The notes: generated from the letters alone by a model not told the origin. 64,000 nt of DNA from Brachionus manjavacas (GCA_019054805.1 JAHQIY010000003.1:1612001-1676000); one strand, 5' to 3'; positions 48,236 through 59,659 are shown, counted from the first letter of the stretch. Numbers and translations: made by a program.

Positions 48236-49555
48236 ATGAAATAAAGAAAACTGATCTAATTCAATAAAAAGAAGTAACCAAACAGTCATCTGAATGAATG
48301 CTGATGATATCCTTTCAATGGCTGATTAAGATAAGGCCTTAAAAAGTTTTAAAAAAGTCTTAAATAAGTTTGAAATTGAATTATCTTACTCATATGAACA
48401 GTGTTCATATGGAGACTGCTATAGTAAAGAACAAATAAGAGAACGAATGCTTAACACATGAAGAGCATTAAACTTAATTAAAAACAACTATACTTTCATT
48501 TTATTTTTTAAAAATTCTTTCGCTTTTCAAATTCTTGATCCTGTATACCGCCATCATTGCTTTAGCAGATGGTCGTTTAGATTGTTCACTTGAATTTAGG
48601 TCATTAATTGGATTAATTATAGTGTTAAATTTTTTTTCTAGTATGTAATTCTTGAATTCGGGATTTAACTATTTTCCTCCAGTCGACTCAAAATTAATTT
48701 TATAGTTATTTGGCAGCGGAAAACAATTTACTTATCATATTTAAAATCCTTTGCTTCAAACAAAAGTGAACAGGACTGAAATCGCATTGTAAGGCCAGAT
48801 AAAGAATGAAAGTGATTTAAAAAAAATCTTCAAAAATAAAAGTATCTGTTTTTTCATTTCGTTGATTTTAAACTTGTGTGTAAGTAACCACACGTATCAC
48901 TCTTCTTCCGATATAAACAATTGTATATTAGTTCACATCTTAAATAAATTATTAGACTTGGTTTTAGAGACGAAACCATGGGAATAAATAATGATCAACT
49001 CTTAGTAGATATGTTTTAGTTATTACACTAACTATTTAAATTGTAAAACTATTTAAAATAATACTTGTAATTATAGTTTATTAACTCGCCTTACATCTTA
49101 GCAGTCGAAGTAAACAAAAGTCTTTTTAATCAAAAAGAGGTGATTGTTTTAAAGAAAAAGCAAGAGCCAGAATCAAGTCATTAAAGAAAGTCAATACCCT
49201 GGTAAAGCTTATTTACTATGAGAAAGGATATCAACACAACAGCAAATAATTGTCACCAATAGAAAATAGGGTTTTAATCGAAGCTAAACTTATGGAAACG
49301 AAAAGGTTTAATTTGCAGACCAGAGAATAAATAAAGGCGGCAGACCAGAGAATAAATAAAATAGATCAGTTAATGCTTTTAACAAATTCTTTAGAGAAAA
49401 TTTTTTAAAGTTTGTCAGAAATTCCGGTTTTGTTCAAATCTTACCTGCAAGCAACTTTAAGTCAGACGACGTCAAAAGAAATTAAAGTGAATCAAATTGG
49501 ACATGGACTATAAGAAATAAATTTTGTTAAAATAAGCTTAATAATAAATAAGCTT
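48236..49555. other. AT-rich stretch, no assignable gene
   Basis: A minus-strand stretch at about 48530-48640 reads NDLNSSEQSKRPSAKAMMAV in an open frame but is too short to classify. Otherwise no supportable features. Confidence 0.4.
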
Positions 49556-49559
49556 TTCC

Positions 49560-50170
49560 AAGTTCGATTATTTCGTCACCAACCAAATTTGTGGAATTAC
49601 CAAAAAATCGTTTGAAACGGTTTTGGTGCACTATTTTCTTTCTTGACTTAGGTTTTAGTTAACTGGACCAATTCTTTCTAAAACTAAAAACAGTCCTTCC
49701 CTTTTATTTGCTATTTTTCTTGATAGACCACTTTTAACACTTTGCTTGGTGAGTAGGACCGGGTAATATTGTTGGTATTGTAGTGGTTTTATGTTTCGAT
49801 CGTGGTGGGTTTTTTTTTGTCAGCCCTCACATCTAGATTCTTTTCAACATTCTTGTAAATTTAATTTAATTGTTCTTTCAATTTCCTCACGTATTTTTCA
49901 GCCTTGGACGATTGTGTTGTCTCCTTTTCTCCAAACACTCTTTCCCCTTCTCAAATTAGATCACAGTAGATCAAATCGATTAGTACTTTGGGCTGTCGGC
50001 CAGACATAATTTCATAGGACGTGTGATTTGTTTTTGCATGAGTAAAGGTATTGTACGCGAATGCCAAATATTGCAACAGTCGGTCCCACTTGTTTTGGTT
50101 CTATTTGACAAAGCATTAAACCATAGTTTTTAAGATTCTTTTGAACCTATTTGTAAAACCATCAAATTTA
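49560..50170 (-). mobile_element. Ty3/gypsy integrase fragment
   Basis: The minus strand reads WDRLLQYLAFAYNTFTHAKT then NHTSYEIMSGRQPKVLIDLI (about 49960-50100), the end of a gypsy integrase core (FAYN...H..T..SPYE...GR.P). Further on come KREGLFLVLERIGPVN and IVHQNRFKRFF (about 49570-49720), the typical post-integrase region. Frameshifts and stops throughout. No LTR was identified. Confidence 0.75.
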
Positions 50171-50179
50171 AGGTGATAT

Positions 50180-50335
50180 TGATTAGTTTTTTAACTTTAA
50201 ATTATGAATTTTGTCAGGTTCTGATGCCGCTTCATTTTTCAATCTTTTTAAAGCCATAATTAATTCATTTAAGCAAACTGGATCATTAAAACTACACTGA
50301 TTATAATTTTTAAAGAATTCAGAGATGAATGCCTC
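50180..50335 (-). mobile_element. LINE (family 2) fragment, part A
   Basis: Closely matches 33950-34070 (the [11 protein letters not shown] region upstream block) and stops at 50335, where a foreign LINE end begins. Confidence 0.75.
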
Positions 50336-51202
50336 AAAATGTTGCTATACTATTTTCAGGAGGTGATCGAGGTAGACTAAAAATGGATTTTAGATTGTCT
50401 GGAGACCTGATACCTTAAAATCCTAACCCTCTCTTTTTAGGAGTGACTTTCGATGAGTACTTATGTTTTAATAAGCAATTTCAAAACTTAAGAGTATGAG
50501 CCCTAAAAAGGCTCAACATAATCAAAATTTTTGATCACAGCTCTTGGCACCTAAAAAAAACTACCCTCACGAGTATCTATAGAGCCTTAATTTGTTCCGA
50601 GTTTGATTACTTATTCTTTGCCGTAGCATATATTTCTAAGCCCAATCTAAAACTTGTTCAAGCTGTTCAAAACAGAGCTATTAGGTGTATCTATAAGTTA
50701 AGATCAGTTAGTAACATTTTGTTTATTAAAGAGAGATTCTAACAAATGGGTGCTAGATATATGTTAAAATGTTTCTCCTATAAAAACAGTTTCATTAAGC
50801 TACTTGTCGAGCAATATAGTGGCTCGTGGTATGAAAACACAGCTTAAGTATCGATTACCTCTACTCCGGTAGGAGCATTTTTCTCTTTAATTCGAATTGC
50901 GTATGCATGTACTGTTCTAATTAGTTTGTATTTGATTCTTGGCTTTTTTAAGATCTGAAATGAGAACAGGATTCAAAGACTAATGTCGTTAGTAAAAATT
51001 AAATAATATCGTATTTATGTATTATAAAAAAAAGATTATTTTTAATGATGTAATCTACAATATGTTTGTTTGTTTTTTTTATTGTTTTATCTGGGCAGAA
51101 GGAGCTTCACTTCGTTTGTGCAGTATGCGCTCTTTTCGAATGTTAGCTCGAAGCCTTTTTAAATTAATTTTTAAATAAAAATACTTATTAAAAAAAAAAA
51201 AG
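50336..51202 (+). mobile_element. LINE (family 3) 3' end inserted in family-2 LINE
   Basis: The plus strand reads LFLGVTFDEYLCFNKQFQNL, TLTSIYRALICSEFDYLFFA, NLKLVQAVQNRAIRCIYKLR and RYMLKCFSYKNSFIKLLVEQ, the C-terminal half of a CR1/Jockey-like reverse transcriptase. It ends in GAAGGAGCTTCACTTCG-type sequence and a poly-A-like run at 51190-51202. Family-2 sequence lies on both sides (50180-50335 and 51203-51345), so this is a nested 5'-truncated insertion. Confidence 0.8.
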
Positions 51203-51345
51203 TCAATTGATATCTTTCTCATTATCAATTAAATTAGAATTAGGAATAAATGTTGAAGATAAGATTTGTCCCAATCATTTTCCCTTTCCTTCAGTTGTTT
51301 TAAATTCCTTAACATTTGAATTCAAATTTGGAATTTGTGATGAGG
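51203..51345 (-). mobile_element. LINE (family 2) fragment, part B
   Basis: Matches 34090-34215 of the long family-2 copy and continues part A across the nested insertion, with a few bases lost at the junction. Confidence 0.7.
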
Positions 51346-52024
51346 ACATCACTGTGTATGTACTCGGTTCGCTGTGCAGTTGCATGCCCTCGTATTTCAT
51401 ATTTATATTTCAAGTTTATTTATTTTATTTATTTCATTTTTATTCATATTTCTTTTAAATATATAATGTGATTTATATTTCCGCCCGGTGTTCAGTCTAC
51501 GACGACAACTGGGCCCGGTTTTTTAGATTAATAAAGTTTTATAACTTAAACAAACAATTGTTTACTTTATTTTAGAATTAAATTTGATCCTTTTTTTTAA
51601 CTAAATTTATTTATTATTTTATAAAAAGGTCTACTTGTCAGTGATTTTAAAAAGGCATCTAACTCTGATGTATGGTGATTTCATTTTTACTTGCGTTTTT
51701 GACAGCGAGTTCTCTGGAAGTTAAATGTTTTAATTTTCTATCAAATACCTCATTACTCGATCCATCACTAACAATTAACATTCCCCTAAGTTCAGTTGTC
51801 TAGTTCAATCTTTTTTTACACAGTTTTAATCTTTTGATTGTATCTTATCTCCTTTCGGTTTTTGTTTTAACTTATAGCTAAAGTCAGCGGCCAATTTTTT
51901 ATTACTAATTGCGAGTTTTTTTTTTATCCTGGACTTATTAACTACTTAGGAAATTTAATTTCATTTGCTTTTCCTAAATAATCATTTGAATAAAAATAAT
52001 TACAATTCTGTAATTTATAATAAT
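51346..52024. other. Mixed repeat debris
   Basis: No gene. 51733-51810 is an almost exact repeat of 54827-54903, which adjoins a MULE SWIM-finger fragment, so it is probably MULE 3' sequence. Confidence 0.5.
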
Positions 52025-52426
52025 ATGATTTGTGATACATATGAATTATATGTAGTCGCTTTATTTGTAGCCTATTATTTAAATTTGATATACCGTATTC
52101 CTGTGTTCGATATTACAGCCTCATAACTCGAATTACGATTTTGACGCAGGCAAAAAATACTACCTAGCTCATGCTAAGAGATTCTTTACTTAAGCTCCCT
52201 GCGCCAAAGCCGTGTCTCTAATTTAAGAGCCCGGTAAAAGTAAATTTACCTAAAAAAAATTCAGAATAATTAAAAAATTAAAATTTTTTTTTGGAAAAAT
52301 TGACTTTTGAAAATCGTATTTCGAGTTATGAGGCTGTAATATCGAACACGGGAAAACGGTATATCAAATTTTAATAATAGGGTACAAATAAAGCGACAAA
52401 ATATAATTCATATGTATTACAGATCA
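52025..52426. mobile_element. Foldback element, about 400 bp
   Basis: Arms of about 120 bp (52025-52145 and 52310-52426) are inverted copies: ATGATTTGTGATACATATGA opposite ...CATATGTATTACAGATCAT, continuing through CGATATTACAGCCTCATAAC opposite its complement. The central loop has no ORF. It is a MITE-like hairpin; target duplication is not resolved. Confidence 0.75.
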
Positions 52427-53035
52427 TTTGATACTACACCGCAAATTGAGCAGAAAAGAAAAATGACATTAAAGTATTTTTTAATTTTTTTCAAAATATA
52501 GTTTCTTTTACTAGCGCAGCATTAAATCTGTGAATTTTTAAAATAATTCAGTAATTTTGAGAAAGAATTGAGAGTAAAAAATCCTTGTTTGGTGTTCAAA
52601 AATGGAAACAGAAATTATTAACTGTCAGTCTTTGGATTTAGTCAATTCAATACTATTTTTGATTTTTGATTTTCTTTTAAGCTCAATTTGCGATACAGTA
52701 TCAAATGCATTATTCAAAAAAATTGTTTTTAATTTTAAATATTTTTGCTATTTTTCTATTAAATTTGGAACTTCAAAATTTTAAAAATTTTGGGAGAACT
52801 AAGGATCCATTATTCAAAAAGCTTCTCCAAGCAGGGCGTGATAAGACGAAAAACTGTAAGAATTCCTCCATGATAAACTTTACTTTAAAAAAAAAGATCT
52901 TTTCAAATCTGCTTATTTGTTAATAAAAATTTGACAATATTTATTTAAATTAAATTTTTTTTTTGTTCAAAAAAAAAATCTTTATTTAAGTTTTAATGAC
53001 CAAATAGATTTACAAATAGAAAAAAGGATTTCAAA
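52427..53035. other. AT-rich stretch downstream of TAF9, no gene seen
   Basis: Short biased ORFs only. The polyadenylation region of TAF9 should lie at its right end (A/T-rich runs at 52960-53030). Confidence 0.4.
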
Positions 53036-53690
53036 TTAAATATCGTAGTCTTCTTCATCTTCCCTTGGCCTTTTGTTTGGAATCGAGCTCATGCTTGTCT
53101 CAATTCGTTGTGGTACAATTGTTTGAGCTATTGGAACATTAGTTCGGGCTACTGGCATGTTCTCGATAGGCTGAAACTGAGGCTAAAATAAAGAAAAAAA
53201 TTTATTTACTTTGATCTATATTTTTTGCTGAAAAATTAACCTGCTGAGTTTTGAGGAAAAAATTCTGGGCATGGAGACAGAACCTGTCTGGAGGTAGGCG
53301 AATTCCAGAATGGTCTTTTATGGGTGGAAGAGGATTTTTGTTTTTATTTTTGCTCAACTCTATCAAAAGATCTCTTGGCGGTGTGGTTGTAAAAGAAAAA
53401 TCCACTTTGGATCTTATGGCCATTTTGATGTCTTCTGAGTCAATGGACTTTTTTCCAGCATGAGTCGAAAAAGCTTTGGCATCGTCTAGCAGTGTTGTCG
53501 TGTAGCGATAGGAAAATTCAAGAAGCTGACTGATAACCCTTGGCTCAAAATCTTCGATACCCATGTCCTTTAGAACGGCTATCATCGATTGGGCATCTTT
53601 AGATTGATAAAGAACTTGATGGTCAGATTTATCATTTGAACCACTTTGATGAGAATTGCCGCGGTGGCTAACCGAACCACCATAATTCAT
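53036..53690 (-). CDS. TAF9: Transcription initiation factor TFIID subunit 9
   Basis: Two exons, 53690-53241 and 53182-53036, joined across a 58-bp GT-AG intron in phase 0; the product is 198 residues. Residues 33-98 form the histone fold (QSMIAVLKDMGIEDFEPRV, then LLEFSYRYTTTLLDDAKAFS, then IDSEDIKMAIRSK). The family-specific block follows (TTTPPRDLLIELSKNKN, PPIK...GIRLPPDRFCL), and the protein ends RPREDEEDYDI as in other TAF9s. TAF9 pairs with TAF6 in TFIID (and SAGA) in the nucleus and supports RNA polymerase II initiation. Length and domain order are normal. This is an intact host gene with AT-rich codon use, unlike CDC5L. Confidence 0.95.
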
Positions 53691-53699
53691 GTTATTAAT

Positions 53700-54390
53700 T
53701 ATTATTTCAATCAGAGAATTAATTTTTTTTTAAAAAATTTTTTTTGAATGCATGCAAAAGCTTAAATTTAACAAAAAATTCAAAAATAATTTAACTTTTT
53801 TTATGACAAAATATCTATTGAAAATCAAAACATTAAAAATTTTAATTATTTAAGCACCTTTATAAATAGGAATATTATTTTTAACAATGTTGAAAATTTT
53901 TTAATTAGTTTTGATATTAAAAAAATAAACATATAACTATAAAAATTACTCAATAATAATAAATAATAATAATAATAATAATAATCAATTTTAAATGATT
54001 ATCTAATTTCTTATTCGAATTTATAATTTCAAATTTTAAATATTAGTTTGAATTATTTGCAAATTTAATTTAGAGTTTTAAATAATGAAAATGTGAAATA
54101 AAGCTTGTACAAAAATGAATATTTTTGAATGGATTTGTTAAGATAAACAAACTTTTAGACAGGACAACTTGTAGTTCATGATCAAATGTAAATTTCTAAT
54201 CAAAATTTTTTTTTTTTAATTTAAAAAAAGGTGTTTTTTTAAAATAAATTATCAAACTATATAAAACATAAATTTTTTAATCTTTAATTAGGAAAAAACT
54301 AAATGTTTTTTATCTGAAGTATAAAGAAAATCTTGATTAATATTTTGAAATTTTTTATTTCGAAATCATTTGTATCAGAATTGAATTGAA
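53700..54390. other. AT-rich stretch with AAT microsatellite
   Basis: An (AAT)n tract lies at about 53950-53985. No gene or structured element otherwise. Confidence 0.5.
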
Positions 54391-54394
54391 ATAT

Positions 54395-54460
54395 TTATTT
54401 ATTTATTTGTTTATCTATTCCGAGCTAATGCTTCTTCAGAATATAAAAAAAAGGATAAAT
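54395..54460 (-). mobile_element. LINE (family 2) 3' tail
   Basis: On the minus strand it reads GAAGAAGCATTAGCTCGGAA and then AAATAAATAAAT repeats, the family-2 terminus. The adjoining body is unreadable. Confidence 0.55.
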
Positions 54461-54826
54461 AAGTTATCTATCAGAAGTTATCTATTTTTTGATTTTTTAT
54501 TCACGATTGCTCCATATCCTTAGAAATTAAACAGCTTAAATATTGAAAAATAATAGCTTTTGGCAAGCTTGATTATTGAGAAAATATTACCTGTATTTCA
54601 GAAATAATTACTTTCTGACAAAAATAATGTTAAAAAATAATTTGTTTATGACTCAAATAATTTTTTATTGTCTATATAGATTTATCCTAAGTAATTAGTC
54701 AATTTTTATTTCTTTTTGCTTTTTATCATAAAAAATAATTAGTTAATCGTCAATTATAATTAATTAGTAAAAACATATAAAAACACTAAACAAAAAACAG
54801 TATAAAAAGAAAAAAGTATTTTAAAT

Positions 54827-55300
54827 ATTTTAATTTTCTATCAAATACCTCATTACTCGATCCATCACTAACAATTAACATTCCCCAAAGTTCAGTTGTC
54901 TAGTATACAACTGCTTATTATTGCTTTTCTAAACATTTTTTGGCTTTTGCCTTTCGACCAACTTTAGCTTTAGGTACAACAGTATTCTTAATATACTTAA
55001 TTGGCATTTCAACCAACTTCTGACTCACGGCTAGAGCAATAATATGAAAGCAGTGATAATTTTTTAAATAGTAACAACAAGTACAGGTATTATTGGCCCA
55101 ATGATGCGAATTTAATTTAACAATTTTGTGGTTCTTTAATGATTCCATTAAAAATTCAAAGTTGCTGATTTTAATTTGTCAAATCTCATGTATACAAAAT
55201 CTTGATTAGTTGAATTTGCAAAATCCTTTTCAGTTAATACGAAACTATTACAATGGCCAAGACGCTTTATTACTGCCTTTCTGAGTTTAATTCATTTAAG
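54827..55300 (-). pseudogene. MULE SWIM zinc-finger fragment
   Basis: The ORF 54918-55148 reads NSHHWANNTCTCCYYLKNYH then CFHIIALAVSQKLVE, the CxC...CxH SWIM finger found at the end of MULE transposases, followed by a basic tail (KAKVGRKAKAKKCLEKQ). About 40 codons of upstream MULE-like sequence (SFVLTEKDFANSTNQDFVYM) precede in another frame. 54827-54903 repeats 51733-51810. No transposase core is present here. Confidence 0.65.
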
Positions 55301-55735
55301 CGCTTAATTAAGTCTACCTTTTTCCCCCGTACGATATTTTTAGTCGTTTACACTCATTTTGTAAATCTACAATTTTCCAATTTTGGTCGAATTTTGCCAT
55401 TTTTAACCAACGAGTTAAATATACAAACAAATTAGAATAAAAATATTTTAGTTTGAGACTAATGAAATTTAGCCAAAAAAATTGTTTTTGACATGAACTA
55501 ATTATTTTGTTGCATTACTAAATTTTATTTATTTTGTTCTGACAAAATTTATATTTATTTTTTTTTGACGAAAACTAATTATTTGAAAAATACAGGTATT
55601 TATGATCCTTGATTATTGCATCTTTTGAGAAATAACAGAAAAGAGATCAGCAATAATCAAAATAAGGCAAAATAAAAGTTTTGAAAAACTTTATTTTACT
55701 GATGTTGATAGATAGAATAGTTTTTTTTGTCTGAA
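55301..55735. other. AT-rich stretch, no gene seen
   Basis: No recognisable ORF or repeat. Confidence 0.4.
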
Positions 55736-55739
55736 CAAT

Positions 55740-56160
55740 TTTTTATCAACAATTAATGAAATACTACAAGCAAGTTTTGAAAAATTTTGATCATGATCGA
55801 TTTTAAAACCTAAAAGAACAATATCAGTAACAACTTGTGCTATTCACTAGTATTCAATTTCAGTAATATTCTTTCCACATAAATTTATTTTATCTGGGAT
55901 ATTAATCTTTTTATGGTAAAGAATAAAGTTCAGTCAATATCTGAGTAAAGACCAGTTAATTTAAATTTTGTTTTAAAAACACCAATTACTTAGGTTTTCA
56001 ATGCTTTTATTTAAGTTTTTGAGTACTGTTACTAAATCCTTATCTGAATGACTAATTGTCGTGTCATCAGCAAACATTTTTAAATGGTAAGTCATTTACA
56101 AAAAGAAGAAAAATTAGTGGACCTAACACAGATCCTTGTGTACTAACACGAGTTTAGGGC
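55740..56160 (-). mobile_element. LINE reverse-transcriptase fragment (family 4)
   Basis: The minus strand reads STQGSVLGPLIFLLFVNDLP, then KMFADDTTISHSDKDLV, then VLLGFKIDHDQNFSKLACSI in shifting frames. The FADD catalytic motif remains. A second fragment of the same family is at 57960-58190. Confidence 0.75.
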
Positions 56161-56289
56161 CGCATCAAACTCTGAAATTCTTAATTTATGCGTCATCAAG
56201 ACTTGGGTTTAAAACAAAAAAATAAAAAAAATCGAAATTATTAAAAATTAATTTTTTATTATATATTTTTTTTGTTTCTTGGCGCTGAA

Positions 56290-57728
56290 CCATACGCATA
56301 GTTAAAAAAATTCCTTTTATTTATTGTCTTAAGACGATAATTGACCCATATTTACGAAAAAAAAGTAAAAATACGCAATTTTACGTAAAAATAATTTTGT
56401 AAATTAAAGTTTATTGACGAAATTATACAATAATTTCCGTTGTTTACGTAAATTTACTCATTTTACAGGAAATTCTAAAAGGACCAAAAAAGCTGCTGTT
56501 TTTCTTATTTTTCTTGAAATTTTTCAAAATATAACCGTTTTTTAAATTTTTAGAAAAAAATGGCTAAAAATTTAAAAATCATAAAAAATTGAAATTTATG
56601 AATTTGTTTTATTTATGAATGGTTAAATAATTTTAGTGATTAGACCAATCTCGATTTTTTTCATCAATATTTTGATTCCCTTTTTTTGAATATTTGGTCG
56701 GTCATCTAGGCGGTCTATTTTTTGGACCGCCAAAATAAACGGTCTAAAAAATACGGATGGTCAAAAATGCGGCCAAATTTTTGGCGGTTAGCCACTTAAA
56801 TTGAAATTTTTTCGAAATAATGTATTTAATTAGAAAAAAAAATAATTAAAATGATTAAACAAAATTTTCGTTATTTATTTTAAAAAGTTTTTTAAGATTT
56901 TTTTTTTTCAATATTTTACAAAAAACTTAGTGCCCGCCCGCCAAAAAGTTGGCCGGTTTTTAGGCCGCCCGCATATTTTAGGCCGTTTATTTTGGTGGTC
57001 CAAAAATTTGACCGCCTAGCTGACCGGCCAAATGAGCGCCCGCTTAAAGGTTTTCCGGCTAATGCGGACACGGTCACGGTTTCTGAAAATTTTGATCGGT
57101 TAAGTGTCCGCTTGTACGGATCCCAACACTAGTGAAAACCCAGTTTATTCTTTTTATTTCTAAACAATATTTTTTGCTTAGATCATTGTCTCGATGTGAT
57201 ATAAAAATATTTAAATTTTTATAGAAATGAACGATTTTAAATATTCGTCAAAAATATCTCTATGTAATTCGGAATCTAAATTACACTTAAACAACTAAAC
57301 ATTATTGTACAGCATAAAGAAAAATATTACAGCAAATTCAGTCGCGCTCATAAAGTCCGATCGAAATGATGAAGAATGAGCTGAAGGTAAGTGAAAAAAA
57401 TTACTAAAAATATTTAACAATATATAAATAAAACAAATTCATAAATTTGCATTTTCTTCCGATTTTTAACTTTTTTTTTATATACTTTTTTTATATATAT
57501 TTTACGTAGATTTACGTAAAATTACGCTTGTTTAATTTTTAGATAAAAATGGATAAAAATTAAAAAAACGGTTTTATTTTGAAAAATTTCAAGAAAAATA
57601 AGAAAAACAGCAGCTTTTTTGGTCCCTTAAGAATTTTCTGTAAAATGAGTAAATTTACGTAGAAATGTGTCAATTATCGTCATTTACGTAAACTCACGTA
57701 AAATCATCATGGCGTAACAGAGCACTGT
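56290..57728. mobile_element. Long foldback element with nested MITE
   Basis: Inverted arms of about 230-300 bp lie at about 56330-56600 and 57480-57728: AAAAAAGCTGCTGTTTTTCT and GACGATAATTGAC on the left match their complements on the right. The right end reads CAGTGCTCTGTTACGCC on the minus strand. The loop is occupied by a GC-rich-ended MITE (56690-57128). TTTACGTAAA-like motifs recur in the arms. No ORF. Confidence 0.65.
56690..57128. mobile_element. GC-rich-ended MITE nested in foldback element
   Basis: The right end, read on the minus strand, is TAGTGTTGGGATCCGTACAA then GCGGACACTTAACCG, the same as 30289-30455. Inner blocks (TTTTTGGACCGCCAAAATAA opposite TTATTTTGGTGGTCCAAAAA) are inverted. 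No ORF. The left terminus is eroded. Confidence 0.65.
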
Positions 57729-57959
57729 ATATAATTTATAGATTTTTGAAAAATATCAAAAATTTTATTATAAAAAAAATTACCTAATTTAAAATATAAG
57801 ATGAATAATAAATGTTACTTTTAATGCCTAAAAATTATTTTTAAACTTCTAACTAGATTTTTTTTTGGTCCGTTTGGTGGACGGCCAGTCACGGACATTG
57901 GCCGCTTGCACGGCCGGCAATTTATTATTAATAATTTAGATATCAAAAAATAATGATTT

Positions 57960-58190
57960 AGCAGGTTGAATAAATGCGTCTATTGAAAAATAGGACAAAA
58001 GAGTTGAACAAAAATCAAAAAATGGCTGTTGGTTACTTTTAATGAGATACTATAGGCAAGTTTTATAAAATTAAGATTTTGTTCAATCTTAAAACCCAAG
58101 AGACTTAAATCCACAAATTTTTAAAATTTTTAATTTAGTTTAATTTAGCGATCAAATTTAAAATGGTGAGATGCCAATTTATTTGTCTAG
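57960..58190 (-). mobile_element. LINE fragment (family 4, second copy)
   Basis: The minus strand reads LSLLGFKIEQNLNFIKLAYS then ISLKV, matching VLLGFKIDHDQNFSKLACS at 55740-56160. Confidence 0.6.
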
Positions 58191-58568
58191 TATAACACTA
58201 GAAGCACCGAAATTTTTTATACTTTAAAGTATCGGCGATGTCATTTTTACACATTTCCAATGCTATTTATTAAATTGCGAGTTATTTTATTTAACTTTTT
58301 TAAATTTGATTTAAAATTTAAAATTTTTTGTTAAAATGAACTTTTTCAAAGATTTTTGCTTACAAATCGTTTTTAACTCATTCTAAGTTATTTTAAAAAT
58401 TGGGCGAAAATTTCATTTGAAAAAATTCCCTTTTAATTTGTTTGATTTTTTTTGTAAATTTGAATTTCAAAAATCGAGATAGTTTTAATTGATTAACAGA
58501 TGATGCTGATCCAAATTGAAAAATCTTTATAAATTTTAATAGTCAAAATTAGCTAATTTTTTTTTTTA
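58191..58568. other. AT-rich stretch, no gene seen
   Basis: No recognisable ORF or repeat. Confidence 0.35.
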
Positions 58569-58742
58569 ATACCAGCATCAAGTGCTTTCATTGAAAGATT
58601 TTTCAGCATTTGTGGATTAGCTTGTGATAAGAGATCAATGAATATGCTGCCGGAAACCCTAATTGAAAGAGGAATGTTGAGAGTAATTATTGATTTTGTC
58701 ATACCCAAAGACAACTATCTTGAAAACAAAGTAACTTTATAA
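58569..58742 (+). pseudogene. hAT transposase C-terminal fragment
   Basis: The plus strand reads IPASSAFIERFFSICGLACD then KRSMNMLPETLIERGML, the dimerisation region of a hAT/ZBED-type transposase. It is open for 57 codons to a stop, with no upstream catalytic domain. The sequence differs from the hAT at 39111, so it is a different family. Confidence 0.7.
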
Positions 58743-59173
58743 TATTGTAATGTTTGACCTTCGAGGGTTCAAACTGGCCTTGAGTATACTGAGGGGTGTG
58801 ATTAAGATTTTTATGAGATTGCCTGGGGAGACACCTAATGCCGCTAGGAACAGCGTTGATAGCGTGTACAAAGTTATTTTAATCAACATTTTTGACTTGT
58901 CATAAATTTGCATAATTAATAAGATCGAGAAAATTAGACATCTTTAAAAAGTAAAATAATTTCAATTTAAAATTAAAAATTTTCTTTTATTTAAAATGTT
59001 TTGTTTGTCTTGTTGTTGTTGCTGTCGTTGTGGTGCGTCCACCGCTACACGTTCCTCCTTAGGAGAAAAAAAAAAAAAAAATTCTTTTTTTTTTTTCAAT
59101 GTTAAAAATAAAGAAAAATAGTAAAATATAAAATAAAATGAAAATAACAGTACAAAAATAAAAACAAAAACAA
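58743..59173. other. Low-complexity stretch, no gene seen
   Basis: Contains a GTTGTTGTTGCTGTCGTTGTGG patch and long A/T runs. No supportable ORF. Confidence 0.35.
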
Positions 59174-59611
59174 TCACAATTCGTTGTCGAATGGAGTATC
59201 TATGAACACAGTATCATCCATTTCCTTTACTTCCGTGTCTTTTACTAGTTCACCATCAGAATCATCTTCACTTTCTCCAAAAACAGCCAAGATTTCCGCG
59301 CTTTTATCAAGTTGAACTTTATTTGTGAGAGCCTCCAACTCAAGAAATTCTTTTGTAGGATCATCTGAATGATTTAATTTTATTTCTTCTAAGTCTTGAA
59401 GACCTTTGGGAATCGATAATGGTTCCAATAAATCGATTTGACACCCTTTATCATTTGGAACCTCCTTAATGTTTGGTAAGATTCTTGTGATTGTAATTGC
59501 TGAGCCGCTCGACATTTTTCTTGTAATCCTATCGCAAACTTGTTTGTAGGGACGTGGGATAACTTCTCTTAATGTTCTTTGGATTTTGTGCGTATGCTTA
59601 ACTATGTCAAC
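59174..59611 (-). CDS. Acidic protein or exon of unknown function
   Basis: The frame is open from 59611 to the stop at 59174. The ATG at 59513-59515 would give 113 residues (MSSGSAITITRILPNIKEVP...), but the frame continues upstream as VDIVKHTHKIQRTLREVIPR behind a good acceptor-like tract (TTTTCTTTTGTTCAG, ending at 59612). This suggests a terminal exon. The C-terminal third is strongly acidic (GESEDDSDGELVKDTEVKEM). A matching upstream exon could not be found; the nearest donor candidate at 59654 joins sequence with an in-frame stop. It may be a host-gene remnant or the tail of a retroelement ORF. The family is not recognised. Confidence 0.45.
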   Translation of the reverse strand, partial: VDIVKHTHKIQRTLREVIPRPYKQVCDRITRKMSSGSAITITRILPNIKEVPNDKGCQIDLLEPLSIPKGLQDLEEIKLNHSDDPTKEFLELEALTNKVQLDKSAEILAVFGESEDDSDGELVKDTEVKEMDDTVFIDTPFDNEL

Positions 59612-59659
59612 CTGAACAAAAGAAAAAACTCAAAGAGAAAGTTTGAGTTCTAACCACAT

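Noticed and set aside
58195..58255. piggyBac-like end (CACTAGAAGCACCGA)
   Set aside because: No TTAA duplication, no partner end and no transposase nearby.
59612..59654. 43-bp intron upstream of the acidic ORF
   Set aside because: The acceptor is good, but joining at the candidate donor brings an in-frame TAA just upstream.
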